64,000 nt of DNA from Ryuthela nishihirai (GCA_038380435.1 JAWZYU010000013.1:11359901-11423900), one strand, 5' to 3'; counted from the first letter of the stretch, positions 23,100 through 35,424 are shown. The notes: generated by a model from the letters alone, not told the origin. Program-made: numbers and translations.

Positions 23100-24076
23100 T
23101 GTGACATTCAGGAGCAGTTCCGAGTGTTTAGAACAAGCAGTTTCAACCTGCAAGTAGCCAGATCACAAGCGCTTGACAGATTTCGGCGCACCCACAAGAC
23201 CTACCAAACATTTATCATGAAAAAATGAGGACATCCCCCATTACCTGATCAGCAGTGGAGTGGATGATCAGGAATCTTGGGGACGAAGACACAGAGAAAG
23301 AAGACGACAATGTACATGACAAAGTGGGGGCCCATGGTGAGCCCTTTTAGCAACATTAATAGAATCAATTACATCAACTCTCATGATTATTGTTGTGTGG
23401 TTCAGTACCCACTGTCTCCACCCTCCACGGAGCCCAACAAGGGGACATCCAGTTAGGCAACAGGGGAATGCAGGCACTATATCCACACAGATAGTGAGCC
23501 AAGCCCTCACAAATAAAATGAAAATGAAAAATGTGGAAATAAACTCTCTTTACAAAATGAACAAAGCAAAAAAAAAAAATAATAATATTGTGAACAATCA
23601 AACTGTCCTCACAAAGAAAGGATAACTACAAAAAGGAAAATAAGTTGTGGGGAAACTTGCAAACCTGTACCCGGGACATGGGCAAGGTTACTCACAGTTC
23701 TGCATAATTGATCATAGCAGGTCCTGCCCACCAGCCGATTGCTCCTTGGGGGGGGGGGGGGGCATCCCAGGAGCTCCCATTTACTGGAAGCAGAGACCAA
23801 AACAGTGTGTAGCAGCGGCCCAGGAAATCACTGCTCAGTCCCGTGATGAACAGGCTCCCCAATGGCAAGGAGGCCAAAGGGGACCCTGCAAATCATGAGC
23901 TGAGGAGAGAAGGTGAGAACCCCCAAGCAACTACCAGGATCCTCCTTTCCCGGGACATGAGTCTCCATGAGTGGTAAACATGTGGGCAAGCATTCATTAT
24001 CCTGTGATGGTACCCGAACCAGCAGAACCTTCACAGGTGGTCTCCTCACCATGGGGAGGAGCTCACATCAAGGGGT
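23100..24076 (-). pseudogene. I-type LINE ORF1 and 5' leader, broken
   Basis: This corresponds to the ORF1/leader of the better preserved copy at 57.2-58.69 kb. Only short open pieces remain. A run of about 16 G lies near 23745-23761. A functional ORF1 would be a gag-like RNA-binding protein. Confidence 0.55.
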
Positions 24077-24116
24077 CAAACAGTAGATATTTCCATTATT
24101 TTAATAAACCCCTGTA

Positions 24117-24564
24117 GGTTTGTAGTCTGCCCGAAAAAGAAATGAATTGCGATAAATTAATGACCTAAGCAGAGCAGAGCAAGTACAACACCTCCTTGTG
24201 ATTCCTGTGAAAACACGAATGCCATGGTTTGATAATAGACTTGATCTCAAAGATGGTTTGACCAAGATCATTGCCACTGTGCCTGGAGCTCAGTGGAAAA
24301 ACACAGTGGAAATCCAATATGGAACAGGCAGTGGAGAGTCAGACAGGGGCATGGCAAACTTGGAGCAGTGTCTTTCAAGCCATTGCTCCTGATGTCAACA
24401 TGACCTAGCACTCAACATAAGATAATGGTGGTTGTGGCTGCTAGATGATGGAGCTGCTGGCTGATCTTGGAGAGAACAGGGTGAGTCTATACCTCACTGA
24501 GATCAAAGTATAGAATGAGCTAAGCAAGTCAGTCTGAAGCACACATCAATGATGATGCTCAGTC
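24117..24564. other. Unique stretch, nothing recognised
   Basis: This lies between the right end of the Tc1 element and an I-type LINE fragment. No family match seen. Confidence 0.4.
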
Positions 24565-24747
24565 ACCATGTGGTCCAAGGCAACTCTGCAGTGAATATGG
24601 AATACTACTGTGGGATCTGGTCTGCAATGATAGTATCACAGCAGACCATAGCCTATTCCACTTATGTGCCAGATTTTGAGCCTGTAAATACAGGAAAGAA
24701 GTGTGGGTGCTCAGCACAGTGGCTGGCAAAGAGTTGCTGGTATATGT
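24565..24747 (-). mobile_element. I-type LINE fragment (RNase H part)
   Basis: This matches the RNase H region of the LINE copies at 19.76-19.92 and 54.19-54.35 kb, including TGGGATCTGGTCTGCAATGA and TGGCTGGCAAAGAGTTGCTG. It is cut off abruptly where an RTE copy begins. Confidence 0.7.
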
Positions 24748-27692
24748 AGCTAGGCATAAAATGGAAGGAGAGCTGTGTACCAATCCATAGTGATGTTGCA
24801 CAGAACCGGCCAGGTCTAGCACTTAATGTCCGACCCCGCCTTCTCGTGGTGCAGGCCATTAGTACCTTTCAAAAGCGATATTCTCTTTTGGAAGGGGACA
24901 AGAAGGGGAGGGCTGCCAGTTCAGTATGGCCTACTGATCTGCTCATCTATGGCCACTTTTTTCTTTTTTTTCAACCCTACTAGACTGGACTTGTTTATAG
25001 ATTTGAGCTTGATTATTGATCCTGGACTTGCTGCACTGGTGGACCTCTGTTGAGGGACAATCTGCCACTGTGTTTTCTGTTTGCTTCTGGGTTGCCAGCC
25101 CTAAGTGAACAGAGGCATGGGATACCTTATATCAGCTGGTGGATAATCCTAATCAGAGGCCATTGCAGGTACCTGAACCTTACTTAGCTAGTTGGGCATC
25201 GTCAAGCCTAAACTGGAGTAATGCGTCTCAGGCAGGCCATATGGCTCTTGAAAAAGTCCACTTGGAAAGGTGGTGCCTGAAGTTCCTACCAGCATCGGTG
25301 ACTTCAACCTTTAGCGGAGGAGGAACAGGTCTTTGCCCCATGCCTGTGATCAGGGGGCTGTTTGATATTGTTGGCCCTACCAATCTCAATAAACCTAATT
25401 TCTTTAAAAATCCTACTAATCATTTTCTCTCTGCAGGAACGTGGAATGCGAGGACATTACATAGAGATTATTCTCTTGATGTCCTCACGCAGGAATTCCA
25501 GCGCTATAACCTAGATATTCTAGGCTTGCAAGAGACCAGATGGACAAAGGTCAGATTCATAAAAATAATCTTAAATTTCTCTTTTCAGGGAGGAACGATA
25601 ATAAACATCACCAAGGCATGGGTCTGCTTCTCAGCAGACACGCTAGTGATGCTCTTCTAGGATATGAGTGCATTAATGAAGGGTTTATTACAGCAAAATT
25701 TCAGACGAGCATTAAAGACTTGAATGTTATCTGCTGTTATGCCTCTACTGAGGATGCCATTGAGAATGAAAAGGATTGGTTTTAAGGACAACTTCAGGAT
25801 ATTTTGAATTCTGTCATGAAAGGAGATATTACACTTGTTCTAGGTGACTTCAATGCCAAAGTTGGTACTGACTCTGACTTTTGGGGAGGGGTGATAGGCC
25901 CTTTTGGTATTGATAGCTGCAATGGCAATGGGCAACATCTCCTACAGGTAAGTAAACTCAATGGTTTCAGAATAAATAACACTTATTACAAACACTACGA
26001 CTTATACAAGTACACATGGGTTTCACCAGATGGGCTGCATAAGAATATGACTGATTATATATTTATTAACAGCAAATAGGCTACTTCTGTTAGGAATACC
26101 AGATCATATAGGGGAGCTGAAATTGGATCTGACCATTACCTTGTTAAAAGTGTCTGGCAACTTAAACTTAAAAAGTGTTGCACTAAGGTTAAAAAATTTA
26201 CCTTTAATTCCGAAGCTCTGAAAGATCTAGTTATAGCTAAAGCTTACCATGATAGGCTACTTAGTCATTATGACAGTCATGGTTTGCTTACTACTGAAGT
26301 TGAGGAAGAATGGGACCATTTTAAACAGGCTTTTTTGGAAACTAACAGTACTCTTTTAGGGAAAAAGGAGCAGAGGAGGCAGAATTATTTAAGTGATAAG
26401 CACTTGAGCTTATTTCAGAAAGACAGAACTGCAGGAATGTCCTTAATCAATACCCTACTAGTCCTAATAGAAAGCATTACAGAGAGCTTAATAAACATGT
26501 AAAGAATCAGTTAGCTGCTGATAAGAATCTTTGGCTTGATGGCTTGGCTGACAAAGTCAAGGAAGCAGTTAGACAGTACAACAGCAGAGAGCTGTACCAG
26601 ATAGTTAATGTTTTGTGTGGTAGAAAACGGACAGGTGTACAGGAATTGAAGGATAAACAAGGTAAGGTTATAGAAGGTGAGGATTCTGTCATGGCTAGGT
26701 GGGCTGAGCATTTCAGTGATATTCTAAACAATGTGGTCAGTTCTACTCCCATTGTTTGCAATGATAATAGATGCATTGGTGGCTTTAATGTTGGCCCTAT
26801 AAAACAATCTGAAGTTATTTTGGCTATTTCTAAACTTAAACTTCATAAATCCCCAGGGTGGATGAAATTACTACGGAAATGCTTAGAACTGGGAATGTTT
26901 CGGTTACCACTTGGATGACTGAAATTTTGAATAACCTTTATGATAAAGGCATGGTTCCTAAAGATTTTACCAGAGCTATTATTATCCCTATTTTCAAAAA
27001 AGGTGATCGCAGTTCTTGTGATAACTATAGCGGTATCAATCAGCCTACTCTCTGTTCCAGGTAAAGTTCTTTTCATGATTGTGCTTAATAGAATTAAGAA
27101 TCTGGTTGACAGTGCAGCATGATATTAACAGACAGATAGGGATTGCTGCCAAGACATTTAAGAATCTATGGAGAGTGTGGAGAAATAGGTGTATACACCT
27201 AAAGACTAAAATTAGACTGTTTAATAGTTTGGTTCTTTCTAGGGTTAGCTATGATAGTGAAACTTGGATGCTTTGTAAACAAGATAACAGGAAACTAGAT
27301 GCTTACGCAGTATCTTGGGGATTAGGTGGTTCAGCTTTTTAACTAATGATGAAATTAGGCAAAGGAGTCGGCAACCTCCTTTAAGCAGCATATTGTGCAG
27401 AGAGAGACTCCATTGGTTTGGCCATGTTGCCCATATGGATAACTATAGATTGGCGAATAGGGTTAAGAACAGTGTGCCTAAAGGCTTCAGAAAGAGGGGA
27501 AGACCAAGAATGAGGTGGGCAGACAATGTCAAACAGGACCTTATTAGAATTGGTGTTCAGTGGCCAGATGTAGCTCAGGACAGACTTGCTTGGAGAACTA
27601 AATTGCACGGTCTGATTGGACCTCCGTAGCCCATGACTGCTTGGCGGTGGCAGTGGTGGTGGTGGAGGAGGAAGAGGAGGAGGAGGACCATT
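24748..27692 (+). mobile_element. RTE-type LINE, internally deleted copy
   Basis: The 5' leader starts with GTAGCTAGGCAT, as in the complete copy at 39502-43098. The endonuclease part is readable (LGLQETRW, LVLGDFNAKVG, DYIFINSK). At about 27113-27120 sequence from the start of the RT domain jumps to the C-terminal part, removing roughly 650 bp with the catalytic motifs. It ends with CCGTAGCCCATGACTGCTTG and a GGT/GGA-rich tail. Stops are scattered. Confidence 0.85.
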
Positions 27693-28066
27693 TCCTGATA
27701 AGTTATGGCTACCAGAGACACACATATATCCCATACAGAGAGATAAATATCTTCTTGTATTATTACATATATTATTGCATATATTAATTTATTTTACAGT
27801 GAATTGTAAACAAGTGATATGGTAATAAAAGTAATTATAAAAAATGACTGAACGAAGAAAAAAAAAAACCATTATGAGAGAGGCTGATAGAAAATTGGAG
27901 ACCTTTGAGTTGCAAGACATTGACTGAGAAACATTGTTGATAAATTGTCTTGTTAAATTTTATTATTAGTATTCCACCTGCATACCAAATGTTCAATATA
28001 TTTTATGTTTTCATATCTAATGTTCTTCTTGAATTGTTCATACATAAATATCTTACATAATATCAT
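27693..28066. other. AT-rich intron sequence, nothing recognised
   Basis: No ORF, no repeat recognised. Confidence 0.4.
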
Positions 28067-30816
28067 ACATAAATACACATGGGTTTCACCTGATGGGCGG
28101 GGCGGGGGTGGCTCAGTCGGTAGCGCGCCAGGCTCGTAATCTGTAGTTCCCAGGTTCGAGTCCCAGCTGGGTCAACGTTGAGATTTATCTCCGCAAAATT
28201 CCCCACCCTGCCCACGGTCAGTAGGGGACACTGATGGGCTTGGAAAGGCCACCGTCCGTCGGATGGGACATTAAGCCGTGGCACCGTGTGCGGGAGAGCC
28301 ATACCTTGTGCACGTTAAAGAACACACTGGATGGCCTTGACGGGAGGCTACCATCTGTCTCCCAACAGCTGTTCCAGTGGGTCCCCTCCCCCAACCTTCT
28401 CTGAGCCTTCAGGGTCCATGTGACCTGGCCATTTAGTCCATTGTGTGCAAAAAAGTGCCGCTCAGAGGTAAAACAACCCAACCCTGATGGGCTGCATAGG
28501 AATATGATTGATTATATATTAATTAACAGCAAATGGGCTAGTTCTGTTAGGAATACCAGGGCATATAGGGGAGCTGAAATTGGATCTGACCATTACCTTG
28601 TTAAAAGTGTCTGGCAACTTAAACTTAAAAAGTGTTGCACTAAGGTTAAAAAATTTACCTTTAATTCCGAAGCTCTGAAAGATCTAGTTATAGCTAAAGC
28701 TTACCATGATAGGTTACTTAGTCATTATGACAGTCATGGTTTGCTTAATACTGAAGTTGAGGAAGAATGGGACCATTTTAAACAGGCTTTTTTGGAAACT
28801 AACAGTACTCTTTTAGGAAAAAAGGAGCAGAGGAGGCAGAATTATTTATGTGATAAGGCACTTGAGCTTATTTCAGAAAGAAGGAACTGCAGGAATGTCC
28901 TTAATCAGTACCCTACTAGTCCTAATAGAAAGGATTACAGAGAGCTTAATAAACGTGTAAAGGATCAGTTAGCTACTGATAAGAATCTTTGACTTGATGG
29001 TTTGGCTGACAAAGCTGAGGAGGCAGTTAGGCAGCACAACAGCAGAGAGCTGTACCAGATAGTTAATGTTTTGTGTGGTAGAAAACGGACAGGCATACAA
29101 GGATTGCAGGATAAACAAAGTAAGGTTTATAGAAGGTGAGGATTCTGTCATGGCTAGGTGGGCTGAGCATTTCAGTGATGTTCTAAACAATGTGGTTAGT
29201 TCTACTCCCATTGTTTGTAATGATGATAGATGCATTGGCAGCTTTAATGTTGGCCCTTTAACACAATCTGTAGTTATTTTGGCTATCTCTAAACTTAAAC
29301 TTTATAAATTCCCAGGGGTAGATGAAATTACTACAGAAATGCTCAGAGCTGGGAATGTTTCGGTTACCACTTGGATAACTGAAATTTTGCATAACTTTTA
29401 TGATAAAGACATGGTTCCTAAAGATTTTACCAGAGCTATTATTATCCCTATTTTCAAAAAAGGTGATCGCAGTTCTTGTGATAACTATAAGGGTATCAGC
29501 CTACTCTCTGTTCCAGGTAAAGTTCTTTCCATGACTGTGCTTAATAGAATTAAGAATCTGGTTGACAGGCAATTGCATGATGAGCAATGTGGATTCAGAA
29601 GTGGTAGGGGATGTGTGGATCAGATATTTTCACTTAAGCAAATTCTTGAGAAATGTTTAGAGTTTCAGAAACCTTTGGTTGCTAGCTTTGTAGATTTTAA
29701 AAAGGCTTTTGACTCTGCTGATCGTCATAATTTGTGGTTGATTGTGAAATCATATGGTATACCAGACAAGTTAGTTAACATAATGAAAGCTCTCTATAAT
29801 AACACTGAGTCGTGCGCGAGAGTTGGTAAGTCTTGTAGCAATTGGTTTAGCATTACTTCTGGTGTTCGACAAGGGTGCATTTTGTCTCCTTTTCTCTTTA
29901 GTTTGGTTGTTGATTATGTTATGCGAAATTCACTTCAAGGGAAAGATTTTGGCCTTAATTGGGCTGGAGATACGAAAATTTCTGATTTAGATTATGCTGA
30001 TGATTTAGCCCTTCTGGCAAATGATGTTGATGAGATGAACTCTTTCATTCTAGCTGTTGATGAGACTGGTAGTAGAGTAGGTTTGGTTATAAATAGAGAG
30101 AAAACTAAAGTGGTGAAAATTGGTCAGGCAGGTTGTGATTCAGTTACTCTGAATGGTTGCAGTTTTGAGCAGGTGTCACAGTTTAATTACCTTGGGAGCT
30201 ATGTAACTGATACTGGTGATGTGCGGCATGAGATTAACAGACAAATAGGTATTGCTGCCGGGACTTTTAAGAATCTATGGAGATTGTGGAGAAATAGGCG
30301 TATACACCTAAAGACTAAAATTAGACTGTATAATAGTTTGGTTCTTCTAGGGTTAGTTATGGTAGTGAAACTTGGACGCTATGTAAACAAGATAACAGGT
30401 AACTAAATGCTTTTGATTCTAGATGCTTACGCAGTATCTTTGGTATTAGGTGGTTTAACTTTGTAACTAATGATGAGGTTAGGCAAAGGAGTCTGCAACC
30501 TCCTTTAAGCAGCATATTGTGCAGAGAGAGACTCCGTTGGTTTGGCCATGTTGCCCATATGGATAATTATAGAATGGCGAATAAGGTTATGAATAGTGTG
30601 CCTAGAGGCCTCAGAAGGAGGGGGAGACCTAGGATGCGGTGGGCAGACAATGTCAAACAGGACCTTGTTAGAATTGGTGTGCAGTGGCCGGATGCAGCAG
30701 ATGTAGCTCAGGACAGATATGCTTGGAGAATTAAACTGCACGGTCTAGTTGGACCTCCGTAGCCCATGGCTGCTTGAGGATGAGGATGATGACGACGATG
30801 ATGATGATGATGATGA
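28067..30816 (+). mobile_element. RTE-type LINE, 5'-truncated copy with nearly whole RT
   Basis: It starts inside the endonuclease coding region (TACACATGGGTTTCACC) and runs to the 3' end at CCATGGCTGCTTGAGGATGAGG plus a (GAT)n tail (about 30777-30816). A SINE-A is inserted near its start (28098-28482). The open stretch 29066-30406 contains SFVDFKKAFDSAD, GVRQGCILSPFLF and YADD, so the RT fold is largely readable. One nonsense change near 28992, one single-base insertion near 29127 and one single-base loss near 30343 disrupt the frame. Confidence 0.88.
28098..28482 (+). mobile_element. SINE-A, full-length copy 2
   Basis: Plus orientation: head GTGGCTCAGTCGGTAGCG, B-box GGTTCGAGTCCC, end TAAAACAACCCAACC. 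The anticodon loop reads CTCGTAA, a Thr (CGT) type. The target duplication cctgatggg lies at 28089-28097 and 28483-28491, inside the RTE sequence, so the SINE arrived after that RTE copy. Confidence 0.9.
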
Positions 30817-32266
30817 AATATCCTTCCTTGGCAAAATAAAAAGTTGGCAACCCAGGTCAAATTCAGTTTAAATACATCTTGCGAGGAAAGTTTAGGCCTG
30901 TTGAGCCCAGCACAGTCAAATGAAGATTTTTGCTACATAACAAGTCTTCAACTATTAGTTGTATTAGATGAATCAGCCAATCAAGTGTATTGGCCACTCT
31001 GACTTAGTGATCTGCTTCCTGTAGTTCATTGCTATCGTATTTCAGTGCATTCACATTTGTTCGATTGCTACAATAGGTTATGTTAAGATTCCAGGTGGTG
31101 GTCATATTGGAAAAGTTTGTATTGTATAAACTAAAGCAGATGACAGCACTGATTCACAAAGTGAATGCTCTGATTGTCAATGTAACACAGGAAATAATGA
31201 TTACAAAATGAATAGCAAAATTATATTATACTGATTTAGATATGGCAAATGATGAACATTAAATTTGAAATTCATTTATTATTTCTTAAAATTATTTTTG
31301 GTGGGGCAGTGTCCCAGGTGGGCTAAAGGATTAAGGATTGTTTGATGTTTCTATGTCAAAATGATTTTGCTAGTTCATTTGTTATATGTAATTTTAATTC
31401 TGTGGTGAGGTGGCAGAAGTTTATATGTCCATTTTCTTCTCCTTTTAACAATAACTATTGAAGGTTTGTTACCTTCTGTAAAATCATATTGCATCTCTGT
31501 TATTAGCTTTCATTTTACAGCTGAGTTGAAATTTTGATATATAATTATGAGTATACAATGGGATCTTACTGGGTCTTTTAAAGTGAAATTAGAAAAATCA
31601 GAAAAAAATGGACATATCAACTTCTGCCATCTCATCAGGGAATTTTTCCTTTTTGCTGATAATTACAAATGGAACAGTGGTGATGTTATCTAACACCTCA
31701 AAGCACAGGCAAAATGGAAAGTAATATTGGAGCAATTCAGAATGGTTTCCATAGTTTATTATACCTCTCAGTAGTGTTTGCACATGGGTTAACCCATTAT
31801 TATTATTATATCATTATTATTATACCCCCTATTGCAATAAGACCTTCTCCAAGTTAGTAATGACATATTGTTAAAGAAACTGTGGCCCTCAATCCAATAG
31901 CATGCTCACATGACAAATGATTCAGCATGATGAGGGCATATGTTTTTTTTAAATAATTTTTGAATTATTTGTCTTTTGAATAAATTCTGCTATATTTAAT
32001 ATTCCTGCATGCATACTAATTCTTTTCAACTTTCTACATCTAATGGCTTTTGTCTATCACTAACAATAAAATTTCACCTCAATAAATACCAAATCTGATT
32101 ATATTACTGACTTTTTTTTGTCCAAATAATGTTTGTTCTGAGTTTTTTTGTCATAATAAACTAGATGATAGCATAAATCAGTAATATAATAATCAGTACT
32201 TCTGTATTTTGAAATAAAAATTGAGCATAAAGGTAATCTATATGTTTATAAAATATTTGAAAATAC
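30817..32266. other. Intron sequence, nothing recognised
   Basis: Mostly AT-rich unique DNA between an RTE tail and a dynein exon. I see no coding or repeat signal. Confidence 0.45.
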
Positions 32267-32371
32267 CTTAGTACTTGCAAGTTTATGCAATAAATTATCT
32301 TCCAGTTCTTTGGTTTTTCTCTTGTTACGAGCCACATTTTCCATCAATTCTATTCTTTCTGCTTCTAACTC
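32267..32371 (-). CDS. Axonemal dynein heavy chain, internal exon (second of three)
   Basis: A 105-bp exon, exactly 35 codons, phase 0 at both ends. It is bounded by an acceptor (AACTAG at 32372-32377) and a donor (GTATTT at 32261-32266). It encodes ELEAERIELMENV, then NKRKTKELEDNLL and KLASTK. This is the charged helical segment near the dynein stalk base/AAA5 and fits the DNAH5/DNAH8 group. It joins in frame to the exons at 53844-53936 (before) and 3066-3204 (after). Confidence 0.94.
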
Positions 32372-32377
32372 CTAGTT

Positions 32378-33156
32378 AATAAAAAAATAATAATGATTCC
32401 AAATTGAAAATTAAATCAGATTAACAAATAGCACCTAATTTAGTAAGTTAGATGTTTATAACTTTCTTTCTTCACTACAGTATTTTTTAAGCTTTTTTAA
32501 AGAAAGTACATCTTTGTTTTTAATAGTTGCACTTTCTTTAATTACACAGTTATCAAACTGTACAAGTTTTAAAATAAAGTATATCTTATCCTTGTTTGAA
32601 CATTTTGTATAATAATTTTGCAATTTGTTGCTACCTAGCCATCAGTTTGTTAGCCTAGGGTAGTGTACAGGGAGATGTCAATCAACTTGGATTGTTGGTG
32701 CAATATTTTCATGGGTATCAAAGTCACTTTTTAAAAGTTAATTAGGAAAATAAGAATTGGCAATTTAATTCTTGCTAGATTTGTAAAGATTCTTCCCTGA
32801 ATCTGAAATGTACAATTGAGCGATTTTACTAAATTTAGCTTATCTGACCTAATTTACCATTGAATTTTGCCTAATTAAATACTGATAATTTGCTATGAAT
32901 AATTAATCATCTGTGTTAAAAATGCATTCACTCCTGTATGTTAAATAAGTACGACTATAGGAGTAATGTTGGTACACTCAAAGATACATATTATGCATAT
33001 TGCTAATATAGAATAATACTTTAGGTACATAATAAAAATTAAATTTGTATGTTAATGTTCACTGACTTATTAAACAAAGATTATTGTGAATGAACATCTG
33101 CTAGTTTCTTGATTAAAAAAATTATTACAGAGCATTATGTTCAAATCAGAATAGTA
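32378..33156. other. Intron sequence, nothing recognised
   Basis: AT-rich unique DNA next to the exon; no repeat or ORF signal seen. Confidence 0.4.
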
Positions 33157-33668
33157 CAATGGTGGACAAAATTTAACTTATAACCCTATGTTATATAAAT
33201 GGGGAGTTAATGCTGAAGCTCTATAACTTCTAAAATAAGTTTCTTTAATTGTGATAGCAGATAAAGATTTCAATCAAATATATCAATATCTTGATTTTCA
33301 ACAATAACAATACCAGTCAAAAGAATTTATCCCACACCCAAGACTTAAGTATTATTATTTCAAACAATTTAATTATTTAAAATAAGTGATTATTTTAGGC
33401 ATTTGTGCAAATTAATCTTTCAATATTGCTCCATTTTGTATAATTTTTTTCAGAACTGGCAGTGCTATTTTTATATAATCAAATTTTGGTAACTTATTAA
33501 ATACTTAACTAATATTGTTGAAAATCAAGGTATTGATATATTTGAAATAGATATTTATCTGTTGCAACATTAAAAGAAAACACACCTTATTTTAGAAGTT
33601 ATATAGCTTTAACATTAGCTTCCAATTTACATAACATAGGGATGCAACTTAATTTTTGTCCACTAGTG
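33157..33668. mobile_element. Tc1/mariner-type MITE, 512 bp
   Basis: The ends are inverted repeats of about 150 bp: CAATGGTGGACAAAATTTAA on the left and the complement of CACTAGTGGACAAAAATTAA on the right. It is flanked by TA on both sides (33155-33156 and 33669-33670). There is no transposase. TA targets and GTGGACAAAA-type ends fit the Tc1/mariner superfamily. Confidence 0.8.
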
Positions 33669-33775
33669 TATATTCACAACAAATATACCATTTACAATGC
33701 AATAAATCTATTTTGTGTGCCTTATTTAAACACAATTTGTTAATGCTCAGATATGCTAGTAATAAAGATACCATC

Positions 33776-34621
33776 ATCATCCTCAAGCAGCCATGGGCAA
33801 CGGAGGCCCAATCAGACTGTGCAATTTAGTTCTCCAAGCATATCTGTCCTGAGCTACATCTGATGCATCTGGCCACTGCACACCAATTTTAACAGGGTCC
33901 TGTTTGACATTTCTGCCTGTCACATCCTAGGTCTCCCCCTTCTGAAGCCTTCGGGCTTCAGAAGGGGGAGACCTAGGATGAAGAGAAGGGGGAGACCTAG
34001 GAATAAGAAGGTCTCCCCCTTCTGAAGACCAAAGGCTTCAGAAGGGGGAGACCTTCTTTGGCCTTTGGATTCATAACTCTATTTGCTAATCCATACTTAT
34101 CCATACATGCAACATGGCCAAACCAACGGAGTCTCTCTCTTCACAATATGCTGCTTAAAGGAAGTTGCCGACTCCTTTGCCTAACCTATTCATTATTTAC
34201 AAAGCTGAACCACCTAATGCCCAAGATACTTCCTAAGCATTTAGAATCAAAAGCATTTAGTTTCCTGTTATCTTGTTTATAAATCATCCAAGTTTCACTA
34301 CCATAACTAACCCTAGAAAGGACCCAACTATTATACAGCCTAATTTTAGTCTTTAGGTGTATATGCCTATTTCTTTACACTCTCCATAGATTCTTAAAAG
34401 TCCTGGCAGCAATCCCTATTCGTCTGAAAATCTCATGCCACCACATCACCAGTATCTGTTACATAGTTCCCAAGATAATTAAACTGTGACACTTGCTCAA
34501 AAAAAAATTTAGCATTAAAAAATTATTGCTAAATAATTTATTAGCAAAATTATTATACAAAAAAAAAGACTGCCACCATTCATATTAACTGAATCCCAGC
34601 CTGCCTGACCAATTTTCATGT
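33776..34621 (-). mobile_element. RTE-type LINE 3' fragment
   Basis: On the minus strand it matches the C-terminal 250 or so codons and the 3' end of the RTE (complement of ATCATCCTCAAGCAGCCATGG at the left). About 60 bp of AT-rich sequence interrupts it near 34502-34567. A cluster of palindromes (33923-34058) replaces a short piece of the element. Confidence 0.82.
33923..34058. repeat. Cluster of palindromes in the RTE fragment
   Basis: 33923-33949 and 33954-33980 are a perfect 27-bp inverted repeat with a TTCG loop. 34005-34027 and 34036-34058 are a perfect 23-bp inverted repeat with an 8-base loop. Both are built from the same RTE segment (GGTCTCCCCCTTCTGAAG), and a further half-copy lies between them. 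Confidence 0.92.
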
Positions 34622-34652
34622 GCAAAAATATTTAATGTGTAAAATTAATATA

Positions 34653-35240
34653 TTGGGTTAAAGCAAAAATTCATCTGGATTTTAGGCAAAAATTCAAACT
34701 CACATATTAAATAGTAAAAATTACCTTTAATCAATAATGCATTCAGCATTTTGTTTGATTATCTTAAGCCATTTGTCAGGCAACTTCATTATTCTCCGTT
34801 GGTGAAGAAATTGTCTGGTTTCTCATTGAAGAACCCATCCAGGTGGTTTTTGATGGCCTCCAAAGATTAGAACTCTTTACTGTTCTAACAGTTTTTCAAC
34901 AACTGGAATAAATGGTAATCTGACAGTGCAAAGTCAGGTGAATATGGCAGGTGGCCCAAAATATCCCAACCTAGTTGCAACAATTTTTGCCAGGAGGTCA
35001 AAGACACATGGTCTTGTGCTGTTATGGTGGAACATAATTCCTTTGCAATTCACCAATTCTGGATGTTTTTCATTAATCTGCTGACTTCATCTAATTTGAA
35101 TTAATTGTTTGATTGCTTGGCAAGAGCACATAGTGAAGGATTCCCATCACTATAAGCTCTTGTGAAGAGCTCACACACTTTCTCAAATTGGAATTTTCTT
35201 CTCAATTGCCCAATACACTTTCTCAAATTGAATGATAAAT
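34653..35240 (-). pseudogene. mariner (mellifera-like) transposase, 3' part
   Basis: The minus strand carries the C-terminal half of a mariner transposase in broken frames: a block around MFHHNSTRPCV, then LLQLGWDILGH, PYSPDFALSDYHLF (the third catalytic Asp region of the DD34D triad), EAIKNHLDGFFNEKPDNF and MKLPDKWLKIIKQN. The right-hand terminus is at 34653, reading TTGGGTTAAAGCAAAAATTC after TA, which is mariner-like. The N-terminal half and the other terminus are not recognisable. Confidence 0.78.
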
Positions 35241-35297
35241 TAAAAGTTAGTGGTTTAATATATAGTCACAGTGCAGATTTAAAATTAATAAAATTAC

Positions 35298-35424
35298 ATC
35301 ACTATAATGGTCAGAAAAGCTGAAACAATTAGTTGGAATCATCTTCAAAATATTAAAAAAAAAGGTAATTTTGTAGCTAATAATTCCAACTAATTGTCTC
35401 AACTTTTCTGACCATTACAGTGAT
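35298..35424. repeat. Hairpin-forming MITE-like repeat
   Basis: Arms 35298-35339 and 35383-35424 are near-perfect 42-bp inverted repeats around TAATGGTCAGAAAAG, with a 43-bp loop. It has no coding capacity and could be a small MITE. Confidence 0.7.

Larger units (their letters stand above)
19380..24076 (-). mobile_element. I/jockey-type LINE with RNase H, copy 1
   Basis: The element lies on the minus strand. Its 3' end is at 19380 (CAACCAACCAAC tail read on the minus strand) and its 5' end near 24076. The 9-mer caaacagta is found at both borders (19371-19379 and 24077-24085). It carries a broken ORF1 and a broken ORF2 with endonuclease, reverse transcriptase and RNase H. A solo LTR (22034-22756) splits the 3' side of the endonuclease. 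It is itself inserted in a Tc1 element. Confidence 0.87.
18122..24114 (+). mobile_element. Tc1-like DNA transposon, split by a LINE
   Basis: The left end is CAGAGGTTTATCAAAAAAAT at 18122, preceded by TA. The right end, at 24086-24114, is the complement of CAGGGGTTTATTAAAATAAT and is followed by TA (24115-24116). Between them an I-type LINE (19380-24076 plus its 9-bp duplication) was inserted close to the right end. Without the LINE the transposon would be about 1.29 kb, a normal Tc1 length. It encodes one decayed transposase. Confidence 0.85.
3205..32266 (-). other. Dynein heavy chain intron, about 29.1 kb
   Basis: This lies between exons 32267-32371 (donor GTATTT) and 3066-3204 (acceptor TTTTAG). 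The reading frame joins in phase 0 across it. It is almost wholly filled with transposable elements in both orientations, listed separately. I found no other host exon inside it. Confidence 0.85.

Noticed and set aside
25139..25660. 173-codon open frame on the plus strand as a separate gene
   Set aside because: It is the RTE leader plus part of its endonuclease read through; already covered by the RTE copy.
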